From: JAGNNV01 sp031412915
Lineage (GTDB): Bacteria; Acidobacteriota; Vicinamibacteria; Fen-336; JAGNNV01
Direction: 5' to 3'
Assembly: GCA_031412915.1 (NCBI GenBank)
Contig: JANODX010000045.1
Span: 57,691 to 121,690 of the forward strand
Length of the DNA: 64,000 nucleotides
The notes beneath the pieces were generated by a model. That model was not told where the DNA came from and ran no database searches. It worked only from the letters and a program-made list of their open reading frames with translations. Below, piece after piece: positions 16,936-25,308 of this stretch. Made by a program: the position numbers and the translations under genes. Positions within the stretch are counted from its first letter, which is position 1, and each line of letters begins with the position of its first letter.

Positions 16936-18948
16936 ATGGATCTCAATTCGATAAGAGAACGTCTGAGTGCCGCCGATGCAGCACTCGTGGATGCCCTCGC
17001 CGCCCGCCAGCGACTCATCCTCGAAGTGGCCGAGGCCAAGGCGGAAGGCACCTCGGCGCTGCGGGATGTGAGCCGCGAAGAGGACGTTCTGACTCGCGTG
17101 GTCGAGCTCGGCCGAGAGAGCGGTCTCGACCCGTTTCATCTGACCCGGCTCTTCCGCGAGATTCTCGGACACTCGCTGCGGACGCAGCAGAGTCTGCTCT
17201 CACCCGAGCAGGGGGCCGGGCCGTCGATCCTCCGCGTGGGCTATCAGGGAAGCGAGGGGGCCTATAGCCATTCGGCGGGCCTCCGCCATTTCGGCGCCCT
17301 CTCGCGCGAGGTCTTCTATCGAGGCTACGACACCTTCGACGCCATGCTCGAGGCCGTGGAGGAAGGCGAGATCGATCGCGCCATTCTGCCTCTGGAGAAT
17401 TCGATCTCCGGATCCGTCACGCCCAATTACGATCTGCTCGCTCGGATGACCCTCGCCATCGTGGGGGAGGAGATCCAGGAAGTCGATCATTGCCTGCTCG
17501 CCCTGCAGGATGTGCCGGTCTCGAAGATAAGACGGGTCTTCTCCCATCCGGTGGCCCTCGCCCAATGCGGGCGGTTTCTGTCGACACTCGTCAACTGTCA
17601 GGTCGAGGCCTTCACCGACACCGCCATGTCGGCGCGACGCATTCGCGAAGACCAGGATCCCACCCAGGCCGCGATCGCGAGCGAAGAAGCGGCCATGATT
17701 CACGGTCTCGCCATCCTGAAACGCGGGATCGCCGACAACCGTGAGAACTTCACTCGCATGGCGGTTGTCGCCCGGCGGCCCGAGCCGTGCGACCTGAGGG
17801 TGCCCGCGAAGACGTCCCTCATCTTCGCCACCCGTCATGAGGAAGGCGCGCTGCTGCGCTGCCTCGCCGTATTGGCCGAGCATCATCTGAGCCTCAGCAA
17901 ACTGGAGTCGCGGCCTCGCCCCGGGACGCCGTGGGAGTATCTCTTCTACGCCGACTTCGAGGGCAATATCGCGGACCCGGACGTCGCGGTGGCGATTCGG
18001 GAGCTTCAGTCGCGCGCGAGCTTCCTGAAGATACTCGGCTCCTACCCTTCGAGAACCTCGCCCGACGCGCGACCCGCCGAACCGCGGCCCCGCATCCGCG
18101 TGACCAGCGTGGCCGAAGAAGCTCCCGCGGCAACCGCACCCTCGGCCAAGGCCAAGCCGGTCAATCCCGCTCTCGCTTCCCGCGACCATCGGGCGGAGGA
18201 CACGATCATTCCTATCAGTCCGGGAGTGGTCATCGGAGGTTCATCGCGCCCGGTGGTCATCGCCGGTCCCTGCGCGGTCGAATCCCTTCAGCAGGTCCGC
18301 GCGTGCGCCCGGGTGGTCAAGGAGATGGGCGGTTCGATGCTGCGCGGCGGGTGTTTCAAGCCCCGGACCTCGCCCTATTCGTTCCAGGGTCACGGCTATG
18401 AGGCGCTCGACTGGCTCGCCGAGGCGGGGGCCGAAGCGGGCCTGCCCATCGTCACCGAGGTCATGCATCCGCGGGATCTCGGGCCGGTGGCGGAGAAAGC
18501 TCACATGATCCAGATCGGCGCCCGCAACATGCAGAACTTTTCCCTGTTGCGCGAAGTCGGTCAGGTTCACCGACCGGTGATGCTGAAGCGCGGGATGATG
18601 GCTTCAATCGACGAATGGCTGAACGCCGCCGAGTACATCCTTGCCCAGGGCAATCAGATGGTTTTGCTTTGCGAGCGCGGCATTCGCACGTTCGAAACCG
18701 CCACCCGGAACACCCTCGACCTCTCCGCGGTCCCGGTGGTGCGCGAACAGACCCATCTGCCCATCATCGTCGATCCCTCTCACGCGGTGGGAGTTCGGCG
18801 CTTCATTCCGCCCATGGCGCGCGCAGCCCTGGCGAGCGGCGCTCACGGCATCATGGTTGAGATCCATCCCGATCCTCTCGCGGCCCTCTCGGATGGACCG
18901 CAAGCTCTCACCTTCGACATGTTCGAAGCTCTCATGCACAGCCTCTGA
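16936..18948 (+). CDS. trifunctional chorismate mutase / prephenate dehydratase / DAHP synthase
   Basis: 670 residues in four parts. (1) About 1-90: AroQ chorismate mutase helices (SIRERLSAADAALVDALAAR). (2) About 98-280: prephenate dehydratase with GYQGSEGAYSHSAG, LPLENSISGSV and ENFTRM (catalytic threonine in the TRF-like motif). (3) About 285-365: ACT domain with GALLRCLAVL and the Phe-binding LESRP motif. (4) After a Pro/Ala linker, about 415-670: class I-beta (KDO8P-synthase-like) DAHP synthase with VIAGPCAVES, RGGCFKPRTSPYSFQG, IGARNMQNF and PIIVDPSHAVG. It thus joins the first step of the shikimate pathway to two steps of the Phe branch. GGAGAA precedes the ATG. The N-terminal half alone would be pheA. 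Confidence 0.94.
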   Translation: MDLNSIRERLSAADAALVDALAARQRLILEVAEAKAEGTSALRDVSREEDVLTRVVELGRESGLDPFHLTRLFREILGHSLRTQQSLLSPEQGAGPSILRVGYQGSEGAYSHSAGLRHFGALSREVFYRGYDTFDAMLEAVEEGEIDRAILPLENSISGSVTPNYDLLARMTLAIVGEEIQEVDHCLLALQDVPVSKIRRVFSHPVALAQCGRFLSTLVNCQVEAFTDTAMSARRIREDQDPTQAAIASEEAAMIHGLAILKRGIADNRENFTRMAVVARRPEPCDLRVPAKTSLIFATRHEEGALLRCLAVLAEHHLSLSKLESRPRPGTPWEYLFYADFEGNIADPDVAVAIRELQSRASFLKILGSYPSRTSPDARPAEPRPRIRVTSVAEEAPAATAPSAKAKPVNPALASRDHRAEDTIIPISPGVVIGGSSRPVVIAGPCAVESLQQVRACARVVKEMGGSMLRGGCFKPRTSPYSFQGHGYEALDWLAEAGAEAGLPIVTEVMHPRDLGPVAEKAHMIQIGARNMQNFSLLREVGQVHRPVMLKRGMMASIDEWLNAAEYILAQGNQMVLLCERGIRTFETATRNTLDLSAVPVVREQTHLPIIVDPSHAVGVRRFIPPMARAALASGAHGIMVEIHPDPLAALSDGPQALTFDMFEALMHSL

Positions 18949-19008
18949 ACCGGCACGGACAATTCCCACGAGAGGGCGGAGCCGTCACCCCGAGCCGCCC
19001 GCGGCGGT

Positions 19009-20595
19009 CTACCCCAGGGCGATGGCTCTGGCTTCGCGCACGCCTTCGATCTTCCGCAACTCGTCGAGGACCGCCGGCGGCACATCGGCGTCGACTTCGA
19101 TCAGCATGACCGCCCGCCCGCCCGCGGCCTTGCGGCCCAGGTTCATCTGCGCGATGTTGACGCCGTTTTCCCCGAGCTTCGTGCCGATCCGTCCGACCAC
19201 TCCCGGAGTGTCGTCGTTCTTGATGGCGAGAATGTGTCCGTGGAGCACGGCGTCCACGGGAATGCCGTCGATTTCCACGAGCCTGAACTGGCCTTCGCCG
19301 AACAGCGTTCCCGCCACCCCGAGTTCGGTTTCCGAGGTGGTGATTCGCACTCCCATCAGGTTCGGGTGGCGCATGGTCGATGAAGACACCGCCTGCGCCG
19401 ACTCCACCCCGCGCGACTCGGCGCGTGACATCGCGTTCACGAACGTGATCTCCGGGTCAGAGGCCCGCAGCGCGCCCGCGACCGTGGCCTGCAGGATCGG
19501 CTGGGCCTGGAGGTCCTTGAACGTGCCGTACAGGGTCACCTCCACCTTGCGCACCTCGCCCGGCGCCACCTGGGCGAGGAACGAGCCCAGCCGCTCGCCC
19601 AGGTCGATCGCGGGCTTGATCTGGTCGTAGGCCTCGCCGGAGAGCTGGAAGAAGTTCACCGCCTGCTGAATGACCCCGTCTTTCAGGAAGTCCCGCACCT
19701 GATACGCGATGTCCGTGCCGACGCGATCCTGGGCCTCGACGGTCTGCGCGCCGATGTGCGGGGTCGCCACCACCTTGGGGTGCTTGGCGATCTTCCAGTC
19801 GACCGGCGGCTCCTTGGTATGGACATCGAGGCCGCAACCCGCCACCCGACCGCTCTCGAGGGCTGCGAAGAGAGCGTGCTCGTCGATCAGTTCGCCGCGC
19901 GCCGCGTTGATGATGCGCACGCCGGGCTTGATCTTCGCGAAGGCCTCCTTCCCGAGCATGTGCCGGGTGTCCGGCGTCATCACGGTGTGCAGCGTGATGT
20001 AGTCGCAACCCAAGAGGATCTGGTCGAAGGTCACAGCCTTGACCCCCACCCGCTCGGCCACCTGTGCCGACACGAACGGATCGAACGCCCAAACCTCCAT
20101 GCCGAACGCTTTGCAGCGAGCCGCAACTTCGCGGCCGATGCGGCCGAATCCGACCACCCCAATCCGCTTGCCGGAGATCTCGGCGCCCCCCGCGAAAGCC
20201 TTGCGGTCCCACGTCCCGGCCTTGAGCGAGGCATCCGCGGCGGCGATGTTCCGCGACGTGGCCAGGATCAGACCCATGGTCAACTCGCACGTCGACACGA
20301 GATTCCCGCCCGGCGAGTTCATGACGAAGATGCCCGCGCGTGTCGCCGCCTCCACGTCCACGTTGTCGACGCCCACCCCTGGACGGCCGATCACCCGCAG
20401 CTTCTTCGCCGCCGCTACCACTTCCGCGGTGAATTTCGTGCCGCTGCGGATGGTGACCGCGTCGTATTCGCCGATGATCTTCGCGAGTTCGGCGGGGGGC
20501 ATGGCCTTCTTCTGGTCGAGCGTCCAGCCCTCGGCGTCGAGGACGGCCTGGCCCCGGTCCGTCATGCCTTCGAGAATGAGGAGCTTGTAGGTCAT
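19009..20595 (-). CDS. serA: D-3-phosphoglycerate dehydrogenase (long form with C-terminal ACT domain)
   Basis: First step of serine synthesis. The 528 residues are the long three-domain form. The nucleotide fold GKRIGVVGFGRIGREVAARC and catalytic segments INAARGELIDE and TPHIGAQTVEAQ are followed by an intervening domain (about 310-450). The C-terminal ACT domain (about 455-528: NDDTPGVVGRIGTKLGENGV) is the usual serine-sensing site. It lies 10 bases downstream of the aminotransferase that probably catalyses the next step. Confidence 0.95.
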   Translation of the reverse strand: MTYKLLILEGMTDRGQAVLDAEGWTLDQKKAMPPAELAKIIGEYDAVTIRSGTKFTAEVVAAAKKLRVIGRPGVGVDNVDVEAATRAGIFVMNSPGGNLVSTCELTMGLILATSRNIAAADASLKAGTWDRKAFAGGAEISGKRIGVVGFGRIGREVAARCKAFGMEVWAFDPFVSAQVAERVGVKAVTFDQILLGCDYITLHTVMTPDTRHMLGKEAFAKIKPGVRIINAARGELIDEHALFAALESGRVAGCGLDVHTKEPPVDWKIAKHPKVVATPHIGAQTVEAQDRVGTDIAYQVRDFLKDGVIQQAVNFFQLSGEAYDQIKPAIDLGERLGSFLAQVAPGEVRKVEVTLYGTFKDLQAQPILQATVAGALRASDPEITFVNAMSRAESRGVESAQAVSSSTMRHPNLMGVRITTSETELGVAGTLFGEGQFRLVEIDGIPVDAVLHGHILAIKNDDTPGVVGRIGTKLGENGVNIAQMNLGRKAAGGRAVMLIEVDADVPPAVLDELRKIEGVREARAIALG

Positions 20596-20605
20596 GGTGC
20601 CGGGT

Positions 20606-21757
20606 TCAGGCTCTCTTGAGGTATTCCGCGTTGGCCGCGGCGATCCCCGCCCCCGGGGTGAACTTGTGACCGACCCGATGGAGGGCGATCTCCAGCGTGC
20701 CGAGGAGGCCGAGGATGTCGGTCACATCGTAGTAACCGAGATGGGCCACCCGCATGATCTGTCCCTTGAGCTTGCCCTGACCGCCCGCCACTTCGCTCCT
20801 GAACTCACCCTTGAGGATCTTCGAAACCTTCCCGATCTCGATCCCCGCGGGGGCCTTGAGCGCGGTGAGCGCGTCGCCGTGGTCGTTCGGAGCGAGGAGG
20901 GGAAGGCCGAGAGCCTGGGCGGCGCCCCGGGTCATCGCGGCCAGGGTGGCGGCGTTCTTCACCAGAACGTCCACGCCCCCCGCAGCCTCGAGGTCCTTGA
21001 GCACGGCGTCCAAGGCCACAACCAGGGAGATGGGCGGCGTCCAGGCGGACTCGAAGTTGGCCTGGTTCTTCCGCTCGCGGAGGAGGTCGAAATAGAACTT
21101 TGGCGACTTCGTGGTCTGCATCCTCTGCCAGGCCTTTTCATTGACGCTCACGAAGGCCATGCCGGGAGGCAGGGCCAGCGATTTCTGCGAGCCCACGATC
21201 GCCACGTCGACACCCCACTCCTCGGTGTGGAGCGGCATGGCGCCCGCACCTGAGATCGCGTCGACCACGAGGATGACATCGGCGCGATCCTTGACCACCG
21301 AAGCGATCGCCTTGATGTCGTGCTTCACGCCGGTCGACGACTCGTTGTGCTGAACGAACACTGCGCGGATCTTCGGGTTGGCGTCGAGTGCCTCTTTGAC
21401 CGCCTCGGGTTTGACCGCGGTTCCCCACTCGGCTTCGAGGATCTGGACATCCATGCCGTGAGCCTTGCCGATATTCGCCCAGCGCTCGCCGAAGTTGCCA
21501 GCCACGAGAGCCAGCATCGTGTCGCCCGTCGAAAGCGTGTTCACCACAGCCGCTTCCATGCCGCCGCTGCCCGAGCAGGAGAGGATCAGGACGTCCTGCG
21601 ACGTCTTGAAGAAACGCTGGAGTCCCTCCCGGGCACCTCTGAAGATGGCCCGGAATTCATCCGTGCGGTGATGAGGGATGTTCTTTCCCATCGCCTGAAG
21701 GGCGACGGGAGAAAGGGGAGTGGGGCCCGGCGTGAAGAGACGTGTCTTGGGGATCAT
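20606..21757 (-). CDS. class-V PLP aminotransferase (serine-pyruvate / phosphoserine aminotransferase type)
   Basis: 383 residues. The start MIPKTRLFTPGPTPLSP is characteristic of alanine-glyoxylate / serine-pyruvate aminotransferases, a group that supplies the phosphoserine aminotransferase activity in some bacteria lacking SerC. The PLP lysine is in VGSQKSLALPPGMAF, and VVDAISGAGAMPLHTEE holds the aspartate that contacts the ring nitrogen. Being in one operon with serA supports a role in serine synthesis (inference). Alternatively it handles glyoxylate. No good ribosome site is visible; an ATG 30 bases upstream is possible. Confidence 0.88.
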   Translation of the reverse strand: MIPKTRLFTPGPTPLSPVALQAMGKNIPHHRTDEFRAIFRGAREGLQRFFKTSQDVLILSCSGSGGMEAAVVNTLSTGDTMLALVAGNFGERWANIGKAHGMDVQILEAEWGTAVKPEAVKEALDANPKIRAVFVQHNESSTGVKHDIKAIASVVKDRADVILVVDAISGAGAMPLHTEEWGVDVAIVGSQKSLALPPGMAFVSVNEKAWQRMQTTKSPKFYFDLLRERKNQANFESAWTPPISLVVALDAVLKDLEAAGGVDVLVKNAATLAAMTRGAAQALGLPLLAPNDHGDALTALKAPAGIEIGKVSKILKGEFRSEVAGGQGKLKGQIMRVAHLGYYDVTDILGLLGTLEIALHRVGHKFTPGAGIAAANAEYLKRA

Positions 21758-21841
21758 GGGAGGCGCATTCTCTCGCGGCCATGCCATCTTTGGCGAATCC
21801 CGACCCTCGGTCCGGCTGCGATGGGTCCGGTAAGGTTCGCC

Positions 21842-22723
21842 ATGGCCACGGCGAAGCGGAGGGCGCTGGTGTTTCGCATCGGGGCCCTGGGCGACGTTCT
21901 TCTCACCAGGCGGCTGACTTACTCTCTCTTCCGGGCCGGCCTGAGATCGACGATATTCGCGCCCACGCCCCACGCATCGCTGCTGCTGAGAGACCCCTGG
22001 ATCGACGACGTGCTCGATTCCGAAAGTCTCGCATTCGCGGGCGCTTTCGCGGGAAGGTGGCCGGAGATTGCGAGCCGCTTCGATGTCGGGCTGGTGATTT
22101 CGCGCTCGGTCGACCTGGCTCGCGCCGCGCAAACGGCCGCGGCCTCGGTGATCCAAATCCCATCCTCGCCAACCCGTGAAGACGTCTCGATCGCACAGCA
22201 GTGGGCCGAGGCCGCGAGGGACCTGGGCCCGCCCTTCCTCGAACCGCTCCCCGGTCTCGAGGTCGGCTCGCACCGGGCCCTCATGGCCGACGCCGTCCTG
22301 ATTCACCCCGGAAGCGGTGCGGCTCAGAAGAACTGGCCGGCCGATCGGTTCATCGAACTCAGCCGAACTCTCGCCCGCGATGGGTGCCGAGTGGTCTGGA
22401 TTCGCGGACCGGCGGAGGAACGTCTCCCCCCCGAGGCGTCGGCTTTCGAGATCCTGGATTGTCCGGCCCTCGGGGTCCTGGGCGCGACGCTTGCCGCGGC
22501 GCGGCTCTACGTTGGAAACGACTCGGGCGTCTCCCACCTGGCCGCCGCGGTGGGGACGCCGACCATCGCCCTCTTTGGTCCCACAAACGATGCAGTGTGG
22601 CGACCCGACGGGCCGCGCGTTCAGACCGTCCGGGCGCCCGGCCGCGCGCTCGCCGAGATATCGGTCGAAGATGTGATGGTGGCGGCGGATTCCTTGACTA
22701 GACTCAGAAGGCCCCGGGTCTAA
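21842..22723 (+). CDS. glycosyltransferase family 9 (heptosyltransferase-like)
   Basis: 293 residues with the GT-B fold of ADP-heptose transferases. VFRIGALGDVLLTRRLTYSL is the N-terminal acceptor-side motif. ADAVLIHPGSGAAQKNWPADRF and YVGNDSGVSHLAAAVGTPTIALFGPT are the donor-binding signatures. Probably adds a sugar to lipopolysaccharide core or another envelope glycan, which suggests a diderm envelope. Divergent from the aminotransferase. The ATG follows TAAGGTTCGCC. A much longer upstream frame overlapping the aminotransferase is rejected. Confidence 0.88.
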   Translation: MATAKRRALVFRIGALGDVLLTRRLTYSLFRAGLRSTIFAPTPHASLLLRDPWIDDVLDSESLAFAGAFAGRWPEIASRFDVGLVISRSVDLARAAQTAAASVIQIPSSPTREDVSIAQQWAEAARDLGPPFLEPLPGLEVGSHRALMADAVLIHPGSGAAQKNWPADRFIELSRTLARDGCRVVWIRGPAEERLPPEASAFEILDCPALGVLGATLAAARLYVGNDSGVSHLAAAVGTPTIALFGPTNDAVWRPDGPRVQTVRAPGRALAEISVEDVMVAADSLTRLRRPRV

Positions 22724-22746
22724 ACGCGAGGACTCCTCCAAAACCC

Positions 22747-23559
22747 ATGCCCTTACACCGAACTGCGACCGCCATCTTCCTGGCCGCTCTTGCCCTGGCG
22801 CCGCCTCCGGCCGAAGCTCAGGAAGTGAACGGCGATCGGGTGCGGTATGAGATGACCCGGGCCACCGTGGTTTTCGAATCGGGGGCTTTCTCGCCAGAAG
22901 ACATGGGGCGGTTCGCTCTGCTGGCGGATCGAGGGATCGGGGACGTGGACACGCTCCTCAATCACGCCACGCCTGGAACCAGCGGCGGAGCGCGCATCAT
23001 GTTCGTGGTTCGCGACTCCGTCCACATCTCCCGATCCTTCCGAAAAACCATTCTGCTGCCTGCCGACCGTGTCCGGCGTCAGGCCGCGCCCTATCTCCAC
23101 GAGACCACGCACATCCTCGTGCCCATGAAGGAGGATTGTTTGTGGCTGTCCGAAGGATTCGCCTCCTATGTTCAGAGCTACGTCGCGGAGAGGATCGGCG
23201 GCTATGACGGCTATGTGTTCAGCTGGGGCGGCAATAGAAACGTAGACCGGCTGGCCCGGCGAACCTTGAACTCGGACCTTGGGCGCGCGGCTCTGCCCTG
23301 GGTCGGAGGCAGCGGAGAGCCGGAGGATATCTTTGAAAAGAGGCGCGAGGTCGCCGAGCCGCTGTACGTGCTCGCTCACTCCCTGGTGAAGTTCATGATC
23401 GACCGGGCGGGTCTCGACAAAGTCAAGACCCTGGTTCAGACCGCGGGTATCGCGAGCTCTGCGGAGCAGATCACCGGGCGGACTATCGAGAGATGGAAGG
23501 CCGATTGGCTGGCCACCCTCGCCGCGCCCCGGATCGAAGAGACCGGGGCGTCCTGGTGA
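22747..23559 (+). CDS. secreted HExxH zinc-metallopeptidase-like protein
   Basis: 270 residues with a signal peptide (ATAIFLAALALAPPPAEAQ). The zinc motif is APYLHETTHILVP, and a downstream LWLSEGFASYVQSY provides the likely third ligand glutamate, the HExxH-E gluzincin arrangement. The family is not one I can name beyond peptidase-MA-like. A weak promoter-like TTGACT ... TCTAAA lies in the end of the preceding gene. Confidence 0.78.
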   Translation: MPLHRTATAIFLAALALAPPPAEAQEVNGDRVRYEMTRATVVFESGAFSPEDMGRFALLADRGIGDVDTLLNHATPGTSGGARIMFVVRDSVHISRSFRKTILLPADRVRRQAAPYLHETTHILVPMKEDCLWLSEGFASYVQSYVAERIGGYDGYVFSWGGNRNVDRLARRTLNSDLGRAALPWVGGSGEPEDIFEKRREVAEPLYVLAHSLVKFMIDRAGLDKVKTLVQTAGIASSAEQITGRTIERWKADWLATLAAPRIEETGASW

Positions 23560-23589
23560 TGTGTTTGAGAGTCAGGGGAGTCGGCGGGT

Positions 23590-24249
23590 CTAGGTCTTCG
23601 GTTCACGAGACGCCGGAGGCGCGAGGGGCCGGATCGGCGCCATCTGCGCAGGGAACTTCGGCGTGATGTTCGCGTAGGCCTTCTGGAAGAGGATGAAATC
23701 CTGCTCGATGTTCCCGCTCGGGAAAATGACGTCTCTCAAGAAGCCGCCGGTCCGGGTTCCGTAGTCGATGAAGCCGCAGGCGATGGGAACCTTCGCCTCC
23801 ATGGCGATCCAGTAGAAGCCGGTTTTCCAGCCAGGGGTGAGACTGCGTGTGCCCTCCGGAGCGACACCGAGGAGAAAGGTGTCGTTCGATCGTAACCACT
23901 CGGCCGCTTGTTGGACCGTGTTCTGGCGCTGCGAACGAATCACCGGAACCGCGCCCAAGCCCTTCATCAGCCAGCCGAGCAGCCCTTTGAACATCGTGTG
24001 CTTGCCGAGAAACCTGAGCTCTATGCCAAGAATGGCAGCACAACCGAGCATCCAGAAACCGTCCCAGTAGGAGGTGTGGGGCGCGCAGATCAGAACGTAC
24101 CTTGGGGTGTTGGGCGGCGGCGCACCCACCACCTTCCAGCCGGTGAGAGCGAACACCAGTCTGGACAGCCCGCGTACGAGAGACGTCTGGATCAGGAGAT
24201 GGCCCGGCGGTTGCCGGGAAGCCATGGGGGTCGGGAGTTCAGCGCTCAT
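23590..24249 (-). CDS. 1-acyl-glycerol-3-phosphate acyltransferase-like protein
   Basis: 219 residues. The acyltransferase motif I is APHTSYWDGFW (HX4D) and motif III is GVAPEGTRS. An N-terminal hydrophobic segment (LVRGLSRLVFALTGW) is likely membrane associated. PlsC-like enzymes transfer an acyl chain to lysophosphatidic acid. This shorter variant could also acylate other lysophospholipids or lipid A-type acceptors. Confidence 0.87.
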   Translation of the reverse strand: MSAELPTPMASRQPPGHLLIQTSLVRGLSRLVFALTGWKVVGAPPPNTPRYVLICAPHTSYWDGFWMLGCAAILGIELRFLGKHTMFKGLLGWLMKGLGAVPVIRSQRQNTVQQAAEWLRSNDTFLLGVAPEGTRSLTPGWKTGFYWIAMEAKVPIACGFIDYGTRTGGFLRDVIFPSGNIEQDFILFQKAYANITPKFPAQMAPIRPLAPPASREPKT

Positions 24250-24327
24250 CCAGGAGCCGGAGGCTAATGGAATCGTCTCGGCGAAGCCACCAGGATCCGG
24301 CGTTTGCAGGCCATAGGCCCGCTGGGC

Positions 24328-25251
24328 CTAGGCCGCGGCCACGGCCGCCGAAATCTGTCCGAAGTGCCCCAGGTCGTGGCCCATCATGATGTAGACCACG
24401 CGCTCGATGCTGATCTCGCCTCGCTCCGGGTGAATCCCCGCGCGCTTCCACTGGCTCGCGGGAAGAGCGCGGAGGAGGCGGATGTTGTCTTCGCGAAGGC
24501 GGGCAAATTCCTTGACTGCCTTCCCCAGATCCTGACTGTTGTAGCTGTTCCGGGCGGCCAAGGCGGCGACATCGATCATGAAGAACGCCGGCTTGTCGGA
24601 GAACGCGGCCTTGATGAGGCGATCGGCCCACAAGCGTTCGACGTCGCGAAGATGGCAGGCGACCTCCAGGGCGGACCACTTCTCGGGCGAAGGCTTCCTG
24701 CGCAGGACGGCGTCGTCGAGCTTCCTCGTCAACTCGGCCAGTTTCTTGGGCCCCGCTTCGAGAGCCTCGAACGTCGCCGCTCGTTTCTTGATGCCTTCGA
24801 TCTGGCCGAGATGGGCTTCATCGTTGCTGATGGACTGGCGGCGCAGCAGATCCGCCATCGAAAGAGGACCTGCGGTTTCGTGGGCGCCCACGCGGTCCCA
24901 TTGCGCGTCCTTCACCCTCTTGAGGAGCTTGAGGGTTTCCTTCCGTAGTTTGGCGAAGTCGCGGACGAGATCCCCTAGCTTCATGCTGCGGTAATCATCA
25001 CGAAGAGCAATGAGATCGCCGTCAAGGTCGGGGAGGCTGGGGTTGTCTTCGGCCAGAATGCGCCGATAGCGGCCGAGGTACGCGTCTCGCTCCATGTCGC
25101 GCATATGGGCGACGATTTCGAGGATGGACCATTTCCCCGGGCCGGGCGTCCAGAGCAGGAGTTTCTGGGGCACGCCCTTGAGCGCGGCTTTGAGCCGGGC
25201 CGGAGTCTCGGTCAGAGTCGTGAGTTGTGAGGTTCGGTCGAGGTCGGTCAT
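24328..25251 (-). CDS. tandem DinB-domain protein
   Basis: 307 residues containing two DinB/YfiT-like four-helix domains. The first (about 1-155) has PGPGKWSILEIVAHMRDMER and a later SNDEAHLGQIEGIK. The second (about 160-307) has PSPEKWSALEVACHLRDVERLW and GHDLGHFGQISAAVA. Each repeat carries the three-histidine metal-site pattern (H in helix 2, HxxxH in helix 4). These are small-molecule thiol transferases or metalloproteins of varied function; the substrate is unknown. A much longer upstream frame antisense to the next gene is rejected. Confidence 0.85.
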   Translation of the reverse strand: MTDLDRTSQLTTLTETPARLKAALKGVPQKLLLWTPGPGKWSILEIVAHMRDMERDAYLGRYRRILAEDNPSLPDLDGDLIALRDDYRSMKLGDLVRDFAKLRKETLKLLKRVKDAQWDRVGAHETAGPLSMADLLRRQSISNDEAHLGQIEGIKKRAATFEALEAGPKKLAELTRKLDDAVLRRKPSPEKWSALEVACHLRDVERLWADRLIKAAFSDKPAFFMIDVAALAARNSYNSQDLGKAVKEFARLREDNIRLLRALPASQWKRAGIHPERGEISIERVVYIMMGHDLGHFGQISAAVAAA

Positions 25252-25308
25252 TGCTCGACAGTCTAAGGGCCACGGCCCGGTCGCTCCCACCCTAAACTCC
25301 CGATCGTG

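Noticed and set aside
21758..22741. Minus-strand extension upstream of the class-V aminotransferase
   Set aside because: Antisense to the family-9 glycosyltransferase with clear motifs; the aminotransferase N-terminus is at 21757.
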